64,000 bases of DNA from Cudoniella acicularis (taxonomy: Eukaryota; Ascomycota; Leotiomycetes; Helotiales; Helotiaceae). This document shows positions 11,690 to 23,397 of the stretch, one piece after another; the stretch's first letter is position 1, and each line of letters starts with the position of its first letter. Under the pieces are notes generated by a model that did not search any database, had not been told where the DNA came from, and was given only the letters and a program-made list of their open reading frames with translations. The DNA lies in contig JAAMPI010000033.1 in NCBI GenBank assembly GCA_013054445.1, positions 1 through 64,000 on the forward strand, read 5' to 3'. A program made the position numbers and the translations under genes.

Positions 11690-12979
11690 GGTTTTCTTGA
11701 GTCCTGATACTGTATTTTTCAAAATTGTTGTATTTTAGCGGGGCTGGGGGGATGGGGTTCTCTGTACACGGGCATCTAAAAGGAGCTTCCAATTGTTTCT
11801 CTAACATTTATCCCTTCCAAAGTTAGTTTGTCAAATATCTAACCAATTAGACAAGAATAAAGTAGCTTTACATTTTTCTTCTTCGAACGCATATTTCCCC
11901 CACATTTTTTTCATCATTTCAACCAGGAAAAAAATGGAGGCATAATTTATGATTTGCTTAAATCGTGAAGAAAGACGGGGTAAAACCGAGGCGGCACTCG
12001 TAAAACTACAGGCACTTCTTGCACGCTGAATTTTAGCAACCAGCAGCCTGGAGGCGTCGCAATTTTATTACGTTTCCTTACAATACTACGTACGTTTTTC
12101 TCATTTTATTACAAATTATTTAATCTCTAGTAGTTAATTATACCTTCAATTAGTTTTAAACAGTAACGCAATAACATGTCGTCCCCTCACTCGTTGCGCG
12201 TAAGAATAATGAGTGACGTGGAAACTTTAAGGAACAAAGCGCTGTAGTTATAGCGACCGGTCACTAATTTACAGCAGATACGCCCTTTCCAATGCGCTGC
12301 AGCCAGGAGTACCCCTAGAACTAGCTATAAACACTCCAATGCTCCATGATAAAAATACAACTACGGCATCAAACTCTCTAATTATCATAATATTGTAAAT
12401 AAAATAAACTCTTTGTATTAAGAATGTTTAATATGTTATAAATATTCTCTATAATAGTATTATACGACTTTTACGACGTGTGGTTTTAAGGGTACGTACT
12501 CCTGGCCGCAGCTCAAGGAATAACATCCACAAATGCTTGCCACAACACACGTCACTTCCAAGAAACTTCCAATTAAGGGTCTAAACCATTTATTCTTCTT
12601 GAATTCCTTTAAGAAGAGTCGCGTTTCCCGAAGTCAAATCACAGAAATGTGTAAACTCTTCGGCTTGCCGATTTAGACTGTGAATCATGATTCCAAGCCC
12701 CTATCCCAGCGAGATCGATCCTTGAAGTGATTTCTAATCTGTTCGGATCAGGCCCAAATAGTACTAGGTCTAGAAACCTCTAATTCTCATGAAACTATTC
12801 CAGAATCTTTTTGGCCGCATCTTTAAAAGTTGATGAGTTAACAAATACTTGCCTTTTTACGAATTAGAATCAATTAAAAGTCAACAACGCATTATTAAGC
12901 TCAGAACTGTTGGCGTTGGCGTTGGTTACATGACTTCTTTTGTTATGATTTCTCAACTAAAATTATTCTACAAATACTA
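11690..12979. other. AT-rich gene-free block
   Basis: After the ULD gene the composition drops to strongly AT-rich with many TA dinucleotides and no open frames over 60 codons from about 11810 onward. It reads like RIP-altered or decayed non-coding DNA leading into the transposon at 12980. No family could be recognised. Confidence 0.5.
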
Positions 12980-13016
12980 AGAGCTGGGGCCATGGCTCGT
13001 CGCACACTTAAGCGAG
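12980..13016. repeat. Left terminal inverted repeat of Tc1 element
   Basis: About 37 bp, starting AGAGCTGGGG just after a TA. Pairs with the right copy at 14279-14315 except for two C/T differences. Confidence 0.85.
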
Positions 13017-14278
13017 CCCCTTAAAAAGAGACTCCCCCACTTAAAAAAATCACTATTGACTCAATTTAAGAGCTTTTTAGCTAAAAAATTTAATTAATAG
13101 TAGCTAGCCCCTNGTACNTTAATAACGTCCTCAATTTTACANGTTNATTGTTCNNTATAATGACGATANTCACGTNGGTCCACTCGGTCCCAAAGCCCCT
13201 GAATTGCCTCTATCAATGTTTTCCTTGGTTCGTGGCTTATAAGCCATTTTATTTAGCTCTCCTTTCATCCACCTCCAAACCTTCTTAATTAGGTTCAAAT
13301 CAGGTGAAGAAGGAGGCCAACTGAATCCACGAACGCCGTGCTATAGGCAGGGTAGGCGGGCAAAGCCTAGGTGCACTTTTGACCCGTCTTCTATGAAAAT
13401 ATAATCCAGACCTAAAGTCTTAAAGAGAGGAAAAACAACAGGCTATAATTCCTCCTGAAGGTAGGCCTTAGAATATATACCCTTACGCCTAGGTAACTTC
13501 TCTATAAAAACTAATAGCGATTTATAATCCTAGCTAAGAGCCCCCTAAATCATAACTAAAAACCTTCTAGACCTATAAATCGACTTTATACATTCCGGAC
13601 AGCACTTTTCGTCCACCCTTCGTATAATCTAGACTCTATCATCCTTCCTAATATCAAATATAGCTTCGTCTGACCAAATAACCTTCCGCTAGTCGCCTCT
13701 AAGCTTGTTATCATCCCTGTGTGCTATATAGTCCGATGTCCCCTACCACTAGTGATCCAAAGCAAATGCTAATCTATTCTTGGCTTGTACGCGTGGTATA
13801 AAGGGTCAGGGGCATGTAATACAGCGCCGGTAGCCATGCTTTCGAAGTTCTCGTCGAATAGTACGAGCAGAAGCCACGATGCCTAGTTACTAACAGACCT
13901 CCTCAAATGTAAGGCGACAGGAGCTGTAACCTCTTGCGATATGACGGATAATTTAGCGCATTAATCGTACAGACAGTAATAAATGACAGTACTGTTTGCC
14001 TTTACGCGTAGTCCTGCTTGATTTATCTTTACAGATCGACCTGGCAGAGGCGCGTGGCACACCGAGTTCAGCGAAGATATTTCCCTAGGAGTTTCCATCG
14101 TGTCGCATTTGGCACACCCTCGCGCGTTTCGGGGTATTCTAATTGTCGCCCGGCTCACGCGGCGGAGAAGATGATAGAGCATCGCATTTCTTTTCGAATA
14201 TCAAGTAAAAATAATTAGTGGTTGTTTTGTTTTAAGATTTACAAAATTTGGGTAAGAAATCAAGAAGGTAGAGCTAAT

Positions 14279-14315
14279 CTCGCTTAAGTGTGCGACGAGC
14301 CATGACCCCAACTCT
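14279..14315. repeat. Right terminal inverted repeat of Tc1 element
   Basis: Reverse complement of the left repeat, ending CCCCAACTCT directly before a TA. Its two differences from the left copy are both transitions. Confidence 0.85.
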
Positions 14316-14508
14316 TACCACAATAATCCTCCCTAATATTTTCTCAAAACTTCAAAAGTTCGAAGAATATTAAGATACGGTGGGAAATTCTACCTTCTCC
14401 CGAACATAAGAGTCTCTAATATGTTGTGACTTTGTTACAATGCCGAGTGTATTTGAAGTGTGACAAGTGTTCAGGCTAGTTATCACGCACTTTCTTTGAC
14501 TACCCCCC

Positions 14509-15907
14509 TTAATTGTCCTCACTTCCGGTTGTCTCTTCCTCGTAACTAGATCGATCTCTCGAATAGTAATAAACATTACCTCCGGCAGCTGTCTGATTAG
14601 CATTAATCGTCCCCCCACTAATAAATCCACCAAAAGACGCCCCTTGCATAGTGACGCCCCTTTGGCCCTCCTTATTCTCCCTCGCCCTCTCTTCTCTAGT
14701 CTCTGGCTCAATAAGATTCCCCATATTCCCTGCAACTTCCAACTTCACTTGAAGCAATTCAAGCCAAGCCAGAAGCTGGCCTTTAATTTTGCAATATCCA
14801 TCATCTTCCCTCCCAGCAAACCTAACCATAGACATGTGCGTGCCGTGAATAGGACATTTCCCATCCCCTTTCAGCACGGCACTTGCCTCCTCAACAATCA
14901 TGCCCCCCAACCCACCCAATGCAATAGTCTCATAAAATGAAAACAACCTCACGTGTCGAAACCTCCCATTCTTGGCCTGTTCTTGAAAAGCATTTTCTAA
15001 ATTCCTGCACACTTCGGAGTCTCTCTTCAGCACCGATAGAGCTCTTTGATTCACTGTTCGGATATTATCAGGCACCAACTTTCCTAATGCACTTCCCCAT
15101 CTCGCAAGGTGAGACCCTTGATGTGGGGTGCCCATGAACATAATCCCTGCGGTCGAAGCAGCGACATCATGTAAACTCTCATCAGGACCAATACAGATGA
15201 GTAGCGCCTGTTCCACAACAAGTCCTCCCAGTGAGTGCGCGATGAAGTATATCGGTCTCTTCTTGCAGGAACTTGACCTATCTCTGTCCTGAGTGTCTTG
15301 GTTCTGCCGAGAGTTTCGAATTGCAAAAGCAAGACTCTGACCATAACTATGTAGACCTTCTGAGCTCGAGTTCTGCAAATTCTTTTCGAAGCGTGCGATA
15401 TTGGCATCGTACCCGTAGGTTATGACCCGTGCTTGGGGAAAATCGGAAGTGAGGAGTGAAGGCCAGTACGTTCCGTTGGGGTGGAGCCAAGTTTTGTGGC
15501 GGTCACCGGTGAGACCGTGTATCAACCATATGCTTTTGAGGGTTTTCTGTTAGTCGACTGTGATTCTTGAAGGATGTATAGCTTTTGCTAAGAGGGAAGA
15601 TCAATCGTACTCAAATGCAACGTCATTTTTTGATGGAGAGGACAGCACTAGAGATCCGATGTTGCCTATACTCTTTTGGCTAGAAAAAATTCAGTCTTTT
15701 GCCTCTTTTGTATGCTCTACTTCATAATAGGACTTACTTTTCTGATCCATCTAGCACAGACTGCGTTGATGGCGTTAAGGTAGTTGAAGAATCAGTCGAG
15801 GCTGAGGCTGTGGATACAACGTCATTTCCTTCCTCTGGTGAAGACCTTCGACCCTTTATTCGAAATATCTCAGTAATATTTCTTCGACGTGGACTCTTCG
15901 TACCCAT
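14509..15907 (-). CDS. SesB-like alpha/beta hydrolase with Gly/Asn-rich tail
   Basis: Model: complement(join(14509..15532,15611..15679,15738..15907)), 420 aa. Introns are 15680-15737 (GTAAGT..CTAG) and 15533-15610 (GTACGA..AAAG). Seen: a basic, Ser-rich N-terminus (MGTKSPRRRNITEIF), then DIWLIHGLTGDRHKTW (80-95), the nucleophile elbow IAHSLGG with Ser 180, MGTPHQGS, and a likely catalytic His in HGTHMSMVRFAG (about 312). Family knowledge: this lipase-like fold (DUF676/PGAP1 relatives, SesB) is a frequent N-terminal domain of fungal NLRs and also occurs as stand-alone genes near NLRs. The C-terminal part (about 372-405: GVTMQGASFGGFISGGTI then NANQTAAGGNVYY) is Gly/Asn/Gln-rich and resembles the amyloid-type signalling tails of such proteins (inference). 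No NLR lies next to it; the Tc1 relic is immediately downstream. Confidence 0.8.
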
Positions 15908-16796
15908 AGTAGAACTTGCTAGAAGGGATTTCTCTGAGGTACCGACTTGAAAGCTGAGAGGAGAGAAATGATCGGTGACTACGTTCGCAGTAATAGCGCA
16001 GGTCTACGAGACTAGAGAACTATTGGGCCCGGGATGGCAGTACGTGGGCAACGTTTATGCACCCATGAAGGCTGTGTTTAATGCCCACCGTTTGTGTCTC
16101 CCGGGGTTTTAAACCAATAGGATTTGTGCGGTGATTAGGCAGCAATGCATTATGCAGCTACAATCATTGAAAGCAAGCTTGAACCGTACCTTATTGCAGG
16201 GTAGAATGCGAAGCTAGTGGCGGGGCAGAATATCGTGATTTTACGGGTACGATTACTCGAGTTCCCGCTTGAATTCCCACCCCGGTTAAGTTCCCGCTTA
16301 TGTAACCAAACCTACTACCTACTTTAAAAATCAATAATTAAATAACCACGTAAGATAATAATTTACTATTAAAGACATAAATAGACCAAAAGTTAATATA
16401 TAAGAATATATAATTTTTAAGTGCCTTGCTCGAAGATACGTAGTGCTTTTATTACCTGGCCCGTCTTCGAACGTTTTTCCGGCTCAGTAGGACCCCCCCC
16501 CTCCTTAACACCAACACTAATAAATCGCACTGCCTTCTTTTTACTAATAGGTGCCTTCCTAGACTTCGTAGGAGACCTAGTTTGTATAAAAGTTATCGTT
16601 TAAAGCTTTTTTAGCTTGATCTTTCTTCTTTTTTTTAAGCCTGCTTTTCAGTCTTTTCCTAGGCTTCGATCTCGTCCTTGTTAGCCTGCCGTATAGAGGC
16701 TTACAGGGCCTTCTCTGCCTTCTCTGCCTCCTTCTTTTCCTTTTCAGTCGTAGTAGTAGCTTTATTCGAGTCTATTCGAGCTCTTTCCTGCTTCTC
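15908..16796. other. Decayed, partly AT-rich spacer
   Basis: Promoter side of the hydrolase, then from about 16240 a TA-rich stretch with poly-C (near 16494) and no intact frame. Looks like transposon debris, but no motif could be assigned. Confidence 0.4.
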
Positions 16797-17520
16797 TGTG
16801 ATGTGGTTCGCTTAGCTGCCAGGGGGCGTCCGTCACGTGGCTTGGATCGTCGACGGATGTCCGGAATGATGTCGGTAGCAAACCTCTGACATCCAGGATC
16901 ATGGTTCTAGGGCACTTGATACGTGGCACAGGATACTAGATAATGCCATTGATTTCTATCATCATTAGGCCTTGGCATNNGACCCCTATCAGTAGCAGAT
17001 AGCTAATAAAAAGGGGGCTTCTCTAGACCCTATAGGGCCAGAGATTAGTTCTATACTAAATCTTTTTCTTCTTACACGTGACTTCTTTGCCTACCAACGC
17101 CTCCTCCTCACAAGAATCAAGAGTTAAGTTAAAACAATACTTTATTAATTTAAACCGGTCGTTAACTCTTACTAGTAACTTAAGCCTTTTAGGAGCGCCC
17201 GGCTATAATAGAGATAACGAGCACCGTTTTCGACTATATAAGGTACGAGCTCGACAGCTTACTAGACGCTAGACAAAGACAACCTAGTACTGAGTTATAT
17301 AAAGGGAATATCTAAACAGGTTAGATTCTTAGTTTAATAAAGACGACGTACGAATATTAATACTATAGCTACCTTACGAACTATCCCCTTAAGACTTAGC
17401 TCTATAGGCAGAAATAACGTCTTTAGAGTTCGCGAGGTACGCTCTCCGGCGTAAAGGCAGAAAAGTTTTCGAGTACCTAGTCGATTCGTTCGGTCTCGAT
17501 ACCCGTACCTAGATCACTAA
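16797..17520 (+). mobile_element. LTR-retrotransposon-like remnant
   Basis: A 280-bp segment (16797-17076) starts TGTGATGTGG and ends CTTACA. It contains an AATAAAAA box and a promoter-like CT-rich end, the layout of an LTR. Directly after it a short gag-like frame begins (MTSLPTNASSSQESRVKLKQ at 17078) and soon breaks; further coding-like pieces (FARYALRRKGRKVFEYLV) follow to about 17520. No second LTR was found and two N bases lie at 16979-16980. Assignment to Copia or Gypsy is not possible by eye. Confidence 0.4.
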
Positions 17521-19395
17521 AGATCAATTAGGAATTTGGGAAGGGAGTTTTGAGATGGTGATCGGTTGAGAAGAAGGAGTTGGTTGTGTTTTTTTGGAGG
17601 TGTAGTTTGGGGTTTGGGTTCAGGAAGGCCGTATATTGACATAATGATGACGCACTAGCGTAGTAGAAACGACAAAATTCACCTGAATACTTACCGGTAG
17701 TACAAGACATAATTATCTACTACTTTTTGGATATATTTCAGTCCAAGCTTCTTCTGGTGTTGGATATACGTAGCGACTGCTAGTTGCTAGTATACCGTGC
17801 TTGCAGAATAAAACTATGTGTGGTCTAGAGGCACTTCTGCTTTTTACATTTTATAAAATTCTTTTCGAAAAACTCCTCGACTACAATACAACTCTATAGT
17901 TAGCAAGCGAGATTCCTTTCTGATGCATTTGCTTCGCGAGTATTGAAAGAATGAAAAAAGGCTCTTTCGGATGAAAGGCATAAATAAGGACTTCTAAAGT
18001 TAAATATTTAAATTGCGATGGGCATCCGGCAATTGAGGTCCTCATTTCTTCGCGTCCAGACTACCATTCCCCAGGGAGTGTTTTAACTTTCTAATCATTT
18101 GTTCGGCATTCGTGTCGCAAGGCTGTAATGCGGGGTTGAAGTTTCATTTAATATGTTCAACGCATCCGCATGTCGAATGGATTGGTTAGATGTATTTGAA
18201 CTTTGGGCGTACGACCAAGTCAAAATGCATCAGTTCGTGATAAGTGTTTGCTTCGGACAAAAATGCGGAGAAGTACAGAGCAGTATAAAGGGATGAAAAT
18301 AAAATCAAAGTTGAAAGAGAGCTTGTTGGTGAGGAGGTGGCTTCAGAGGAAAGGAGTTGTCAGTTGATGAAAATGATACAGCAGGAAAGCAGGTTGTTAT
18401 AACTCCTCGGACTATATCGCAGTGGTGCTTGGGTATCAAAATAAAGCCTGGGGAAATTTACCGAGATCTCAGCCCCCTTTACCAAGTTCAAGGGCTCTGA
18501 CTGGTCCTGCTTTTCTGTAGCTTCCCCCCCGCATTCTGGATCTTGTTCGCCGCATAATAAAACAAGGTTCCAGTGACAGTCAGCTGGGTCTTGATTTGAA
18601 ATGTACTCTGCACCCGCTCGGCCTGCAATAGGCTGAGAGTACTTTGAGCCTAAGCCCAGCTTGGAATCCGTCACGGGCATACCAGGTTGAATGCGTTCTG
18701 TAGGAAAATGTATATGCGAACTTCGGCATTCACTGATTTGTGTTTCAAAAGCACCAGCGAGTGCAGACTACCGAAAGTGGTACGCGCTCTTGACTTGATG
18801 AATTTGGTCCGATGGGAAATGGTGAAATGACAAGGCGAAGTGCGAAAATAATATAAGACGGACAGTGAAAAATGCCACGGCTCCGAATGCTTATTCCGAC
18901 TCCGATACCCCTGAAGGGAGCAATATGTACAGGGATATTAAGCGAACAAAGGGTACGCCGACGACTTCTAATTGGCCAGCCGTCCTCGGTGCCGATCTTC
19001 CGGCCGTGATGCTTCTGTTTGATTGAAGCGACCCAAAAAACGCCAGCTGCATCAAGACGCCCAAGAAAAGACTACGATTGTATGAGCGCGATGACTCTCC
19101 TTTTCGCATCTTCGCTCCTCTCCTCTTCCGAAGGAGGGTCAGCTTCAATTTTCTTTCGACATAAAGACCGCTTGCCACCATAACACAGCATGACCTCAAC
19201 ATAGCATCCATCAAAGAACGAACAGCTTCAACGCCACAGACATTTACCAGGTAAGGATCTCTAGCGTTGTTACTCAGCTACCCCTCCCACACCTTTCCCC
19301 CACTTGCAGCGTTGTAATTCCTCTGTTAACAGGTTCCTAGGCTTTCTGCCATCTGAATTCGAACACGATATTCGCACATCTCGGCGCTCAACAAG
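17521..19395. other. Gene-free spacer and MFS promoter
   Basis: Nothing recognisable from 17521 to about 18300. From 18300 to 19395 the composition becomes normal; this is probably upstream regulatory DNA and the 5' leader of the transporter. Open frames here lack family features. Confidence 0.4.
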
Positions 19396-21303
19396 ATGAA
19401 TACTCATGAAGAGGAAGCCCAAGCGGCAACGGCTGGCGCATCCCTAGAAACAGCTATGGAGGGTCAATCGAACGAAGAACAAATCGAACGCGACAAGGAG
19501 ATCGATTCCTCACCAGCAGAATACGAAAAAGATATACTCAATAGCTCGACGACCAGCGCCGAAGGGCCTCCTGCCGTGGCGACGACAGAGAAGAGCGCGC
19601 CACAAGATCCTGAAGCCTCGCGAACGAAACTACAAACCGTCATTATCATGCTTTCCTTATGTTCGGCCGTCTTCTTAGCCGCTCTCGATATCACGATCGT
19701 CACTACTGCGCTACCTACCATCAGCGAATACTTTCATTCAAATGCTGGATATACCTGGATTGGATCCGCATATCTACTTGCCAATGCAGCCAGCACACCT
19801 TCCTGGGGGAAATTCTCCGACATATGGGGACGAAAACCCATTATTCTCTTGGCAACGGCCGTATTCTTCGTTGGCAGTCTGCTCTGTGCTACCAGCGTCA
19901 GTATTAGCATGTTGATTGCGGCCAGATGCATTCAAGGAGTCGGTAGCGGCGGTCTCATTATTTTGGTTAACATTGCCATTAGCGATCTCTTTAGCATGCG
20001 AAACCGTGGCAAATACTTTGGAATGGTTGGCATGGTCTGGGCCTTTGCTTCATCTGTGGGGCCAATCCTCGGAGGAGTGTTCACGGAAAAGGTTTCTTGG
20101 AGATGGTGCTTTTACATCAATCTTCCTATTACCGGGTCGGTTTTCATACTTATATGTATCTTCTTGCATCTCGACAACCCCAAAACCCCTGTTTGGGATG
20201 GGCTCAAGGCTGTTGATTGGGCTGGCAGTCTCACGATTGTTGGCGGTACACTCATGCTTCTTCTCGGCCTCGAGCTTGGGGGAATTACATACCCATGGGG
20301 ATCTGCACAGGTTGTCTGCCTTATCGTTTTCGGCATTGTGGTTGCTGGATTGTTCATCATCAACGAGTGGAAGTTCGCAAGGTATCCAGTGATGCCACTT
20401 CGGTTATTCAATAACCTGTCGAATATCGCAGCACTTGGTGTTTGCTTCTGCCATGGCTTTGTTTTCATCTCTGGAACATATTACCTACCGCTATATTTTC
20501 AGGCTGTTCTCGGTGCTACACCTCTCTTATCTGGTGTATACCTGATGCCTCTCGCCCTCTCTTTGTCCTTTACCTCTGCCGTAACGGGGATTATGATTAA
20601 GAAGACAGGCAAATACCTTCCTCCTATTTGGTTCGGATTGTTCTTCATGACTCTCGGCTTTGGACTATTCATCGATCTCAATGCCCAAGAAACCTGGGCG
20701 AAGATTATTATTTTCCAAATCATCGCCGGCATTGGTGTCGGACCAAATTTCCAAAGTCCTCTTATCGCACTACAGAATTTTGTTGCACCGCGCGATATCG
20801 CCACAGCGACTGCAACATTCGGCTTTGTGAGGAATCTTTCAACTGCGATATCTGTAGTTATCGGCGGAGTCGTCTTCCAAAACGAGATGCAGAAAAAACT
20901 CCCCGCTCTCAGCGCATCTCTCGGTCCTGAGCTCGCCCAGGCGCTCTCAGGCGGATCAGCTGGAGCAAGTGTGGGTGTTGTCGACCAGCTGCCTCCCGCC
21001 CAACGAGTTGTCGCTCGTCAGGCATTTGCCGAATCTCTCAGCACCATGTGGATCATGTATGTCTGTTTTGCTGCCTTAGGTCTGGCAATCAGCTTCTTCA
21101 TCGGCAACAAGAGTCTCAGCAAAGTGCACCAAGTCACGAAGACGGGATTGGTGGAGGAAGAGGCGAAGCGCAAGGAATTGCAAGCGAACAAGAAGGCTAA
21201 CAAGGAGCGCTTGAGTGAAGAGAAGCGCGCGGAGAAGGAGGCGAGGAAGCAGGAGGCGAGAGAGGAATCTGGGGACACGACTATGTCGGGCGAGGAGGTC
21301 TGA
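19396..21303 (+). CDS. DHA2-family MFS transporter (14-helix drug/toxin efflux type)
   Basis: Single exon, 635 aa; the start AACAAGATGAAT is the first in-frame ATG. Seen: an acidic cytosolic N-terminus (1-80); helix 1 with ALDITIVTTALPTI (96-109), the family's first signature; WGKFSDIWGRKP (137-148), motif A; GPILGG (222-227), motif C; RWCFYINLP (236-244), typical of DHA2 exporters. Fourteen hydrophobic segments fit, followed by a highly charged Lys/Glu coiled tail from about 590. Family knowledge: these are proton-coupled exporters of drugs, fungicides or secondary metabolites in the plasma membrane or vacuole. The substrate cannot be told from sequence. Neighbours are decayed DNA on the left and a dead Zn2Cys6 regulator in convergent orientation on the right. 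No intron and no lesion are seen. Confidence 0.92.
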   Translation: MNTHEEEAQAATAGASLETAMEGQSNEEQIERDKEIDSSPAEYEKDILNSSTTSAEGPPAVATTEKSAPQDPEASRTKLQTVIIMLSLCSAVFLAALDITIVTTALPTISEYFHSNAGYTWIGSAYLLANAASTPSWGKFSDIWGRKPIILLATAVFFVGSLLCATSVSISMLIAARCIQGVGSGGLIILVNIAISDLFSMRNRGKYFGMVGMVWAFASSVGPILGGVFTEKVSWRWCFYINLPITGSVFILICIFLHLDNPKTPVWDGLKAVDWAGSLTIVGGTLMLLLGLELGGITYPWGSAQVVCLIVFGIVVAGLFIINEWKFARYPVMPLRLFNNLSNIAALGVCFCHGFVFISGTYYLPLYFQAVLGATPLLSGVYLMPLALSLSFTSAVTGIMIKKTGKYLPPIWFGLFFMTLGFGLFIDLNAQETWAKIIIFQIIAGIGVGPNFQSPLIALQNFVAPRDIATATATFGFVRNLSTAISVVIGGVVFQNEMQKKLPALSASLGPELAQALSGGSAGASVGVVDQLPPAQRVVARQAFAESLSTMWIMYVCFAALGLAISFFIGNKSLSKVHQVTKTGLVEEEAKRKELQANKKANKERLSEEKRAEKEARKQEAREESGDTTMSGEEV

Positions 21304-21750
21304 TATGCATATGTGTGTGTTTGTGTGTATAAAATAGGTGGAATATGGGATATCTCTACTATGCTTTGGTTTGTGAAAAGAATGGAGTAAATGGATTTAG
21401 GCGTTGGAATTAGGTAGAGGGATACCATTTAACACGCGATGCGATGCAATCTATTTAGTTGTACACGCGTAAGAATTATAATTTAACCACTCTCTTCCTT
21501 ACAGAAATATTACAAATTTACAGAAGTCATTCTCTACGCTTTACATTTACTTCGCGTTCTATAAGCTTCTGTTTAAACAAAATGATTTTTATATGAAGGA
21601 ATACTCTAAATACTTCTTGAACCATCCTAGTATCTGAAGTACTGCCTTAATTTATAATATCTATGAGTCGACAACGAGGCACGCAGAGACTTTCACTCTG
21701 TATATTATGTATAGCGCAAACCTACTCTCATCACCTCTACAGTAGCGAAG
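21304..21750. other. Convergent 3' spacer
   Basis: Contains a short GT run (about 21309-21330) after the transporter stop and otherwise no signal. The next unit is on the minus strand. Confidence 0.45.
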
Positions 21751-23397
21751 TCACCAAATCAAAAGCGTCCTTCCCTGCCTCGTCCATAACTTCGCCACAT
21801 CAACCCACATCTCATCCCTTCCCTCACCCTCACCCTCATCCTCTATCTCCCACCACTCTTTCAAAAACTGCAACGCCTTCAACCGATCCAGCGTCCCACT
21901 CATCCTCACCATTTCCCTTATCCTCTCCTCAATGAACCCCTGTTCCAGTACTCGACCGCGACATTCAGTGCCAGCGATGAAGAGGGGCCAAGGGAGATCA
22001 TGCGCGAATAATGTTGTGTTTGTGAGTGAATGTAGGTAGTCGAAGAGGTGGGTAAGGGAGTGGGTGATGGTGAGGTTGTTGTTAGGGAAAAGAAGGAGAG
22101 TGGAGGGGAGAAGGGAGCGGAATGTGTAGATTAGTACGGAGTGGTAGAAGATTTGGATGATGTGGGTGAATTCACGCCGTGCTTGAGCTGAACGGAAGCT
22201 CAATGTTGTGCCGATGCTGATGGCGCGTTCTTTGGCTTGGTGCAATCTTCTGTCAAGTCATCTAGAATCGCTGGGACCCCCGAATTTATGTCCTTGCGGT
22301 GCTGGATTTCAGTAACTGATTGAATGACGTGGAGAAAGCCGAGAAACGGTGCTTTGTCGTTGCTTGGGAGGGTAATTCTGACCGGATCATCTGGTTTGTC
22401 GAAGTTCGTAACGGATGCTATAGCATGAGTGGCAAATAATTTTTGGATGAGAAAAGACCTCGTTGAATCCGCTAGATCAGAAATGAGACGACAGCTATCT
22501 CCCCAGCGCCTCATCATGGTGCGAGCTGCACGGAGATGAACCCTCCATAGGCCTGTCGCGGGCCATTTGATCTCATGATAACACAGAACAACGAGGCTTG
22601 CTAGGACGGAATTCGTTGGTGATGGTTGATCTCTACCTCCTTGAAGAAAAGTGGTGGTTTTGAGCACTTCAAGCTTAGATACGCTGCCAGGAGCTCTAGA
22701 GCTTTGTTTCGGTGCCGTGTAAATCCGTATATTTTATCGGTCGTGGAATGCGCGCACCCGTAATATCGGTCGGAGATATCTCCTGCTGCTAAAGCCAGGA
22801 TGGAGAAGAGCAAGGGGGGTGAGGAAAATACTAATGGGAGGATGAGTCGGTGCCAGGGGTTCGAGAAGGTGTCTACCCATACTAGTTGTAGTGTGAGGGT
22901 TTGGATTTAGTGGTGGATGAGGTGTCTGGTGGAATCATTCTTCAAGCTTTCTGGTAAAGGTAATGGAAGTTTTGGATATAGCTTTTCAAATTCGTCTTGC
23001 GCTTTTCTTTGAGGTTTATTTGGTTTTGGTGGCGTTGTTGACATATGGAGAGAAATCGGAGGGTTGTCATCAGTTTCTCTTGATCCATCTGCTTCGGTGA
23101 AGGACGGCGGGAGGGCAGTTGTCGACGGAGATTGGGATACTGAGAGAGTGGCGCATTTCTTTCGCCCCTTTTTTGCTACACCTGGGGGCTCCCATTTCAG
23201 CCTTAAGCCGTAGCTAGGACATTCTAAACTTCTGCTGCTGCACTTTAGGCAGGTAGAGTTCTATCACACTTTATCCTCCTTCTGTTGTATACTCAGCAGT
23301 CTGAAAATTACACCATCAGCGTGGACTCAATTTTTCTCTGAAGGCGTTAAACGGACTAACCTTTCAAAGGCACGTTGGGCCGGATTTCTGGTGGCAT
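21751..23397 (-). pseudogene. Dead Zn2Cys6 / Fungal_trans_2 transcription factor
   Basis: Seen on the minus strand: ATG at 23397 (MPPEIRPNVPLK), a donor GTTAGT and acceptor TTTTCAG, then RRRIKCDRTLPA in one frame and TCLKCSSRSLECPSYG in the next, together a Zn2Cys6 cluster. There is a TGA where an aromatic residue follows the first Cys, and a one-base shift between the two Cys triads. A TAA interrupts LIHH*IQTLTLQLVWVDTF near 22900, a site where one C-to-T change in CAA would do it. The regulatory domain continues in three frames: LLFSILALAAGDIS..HRNKALELLAAYL, then SVLASLVVLCYHEIKWPATG..WRVHLRAARTMM, then ERAISIGTTLSFRSAQARREFTHIIQIFYHSVLIYTFRSL. This order is that of Fungal_trans_2 factors. 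With at least two stops and three shifts it is a pseudogene. Confidence 0.75.

Larger units (their letters stand above)
12980..14315 (-). mobile_element. Degenerate Tc1/mariner element with intact terminal inverted repeats
   Basis: Seen: the left end begins AGAGCTGGGGCCATGGCTCG and continues to about 13016. The right end at about 14278-14315 is its reverse complement with only two transitions over some 37 bp. The dinucleotide TA flanks both sides (12978-12979 and 14316-14317), the normal Tc1/mariner target duplication. Length is 1336 bp. On the minus strand near 13215-13330 the frame reads WPPSSPDLNLIKKVWRWMKG, the C-terminal DDE_3 signature (usual form W.SPDLNPIE..W). The rest of the transposase is broken by stops and has TA-rich composition, so it cannot make protein. 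Ambiguous N bases occur at 13113-13176. Inference: inactivated by RIP-like mutation, yet the termini are well preserved. Confidence 0.85.
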
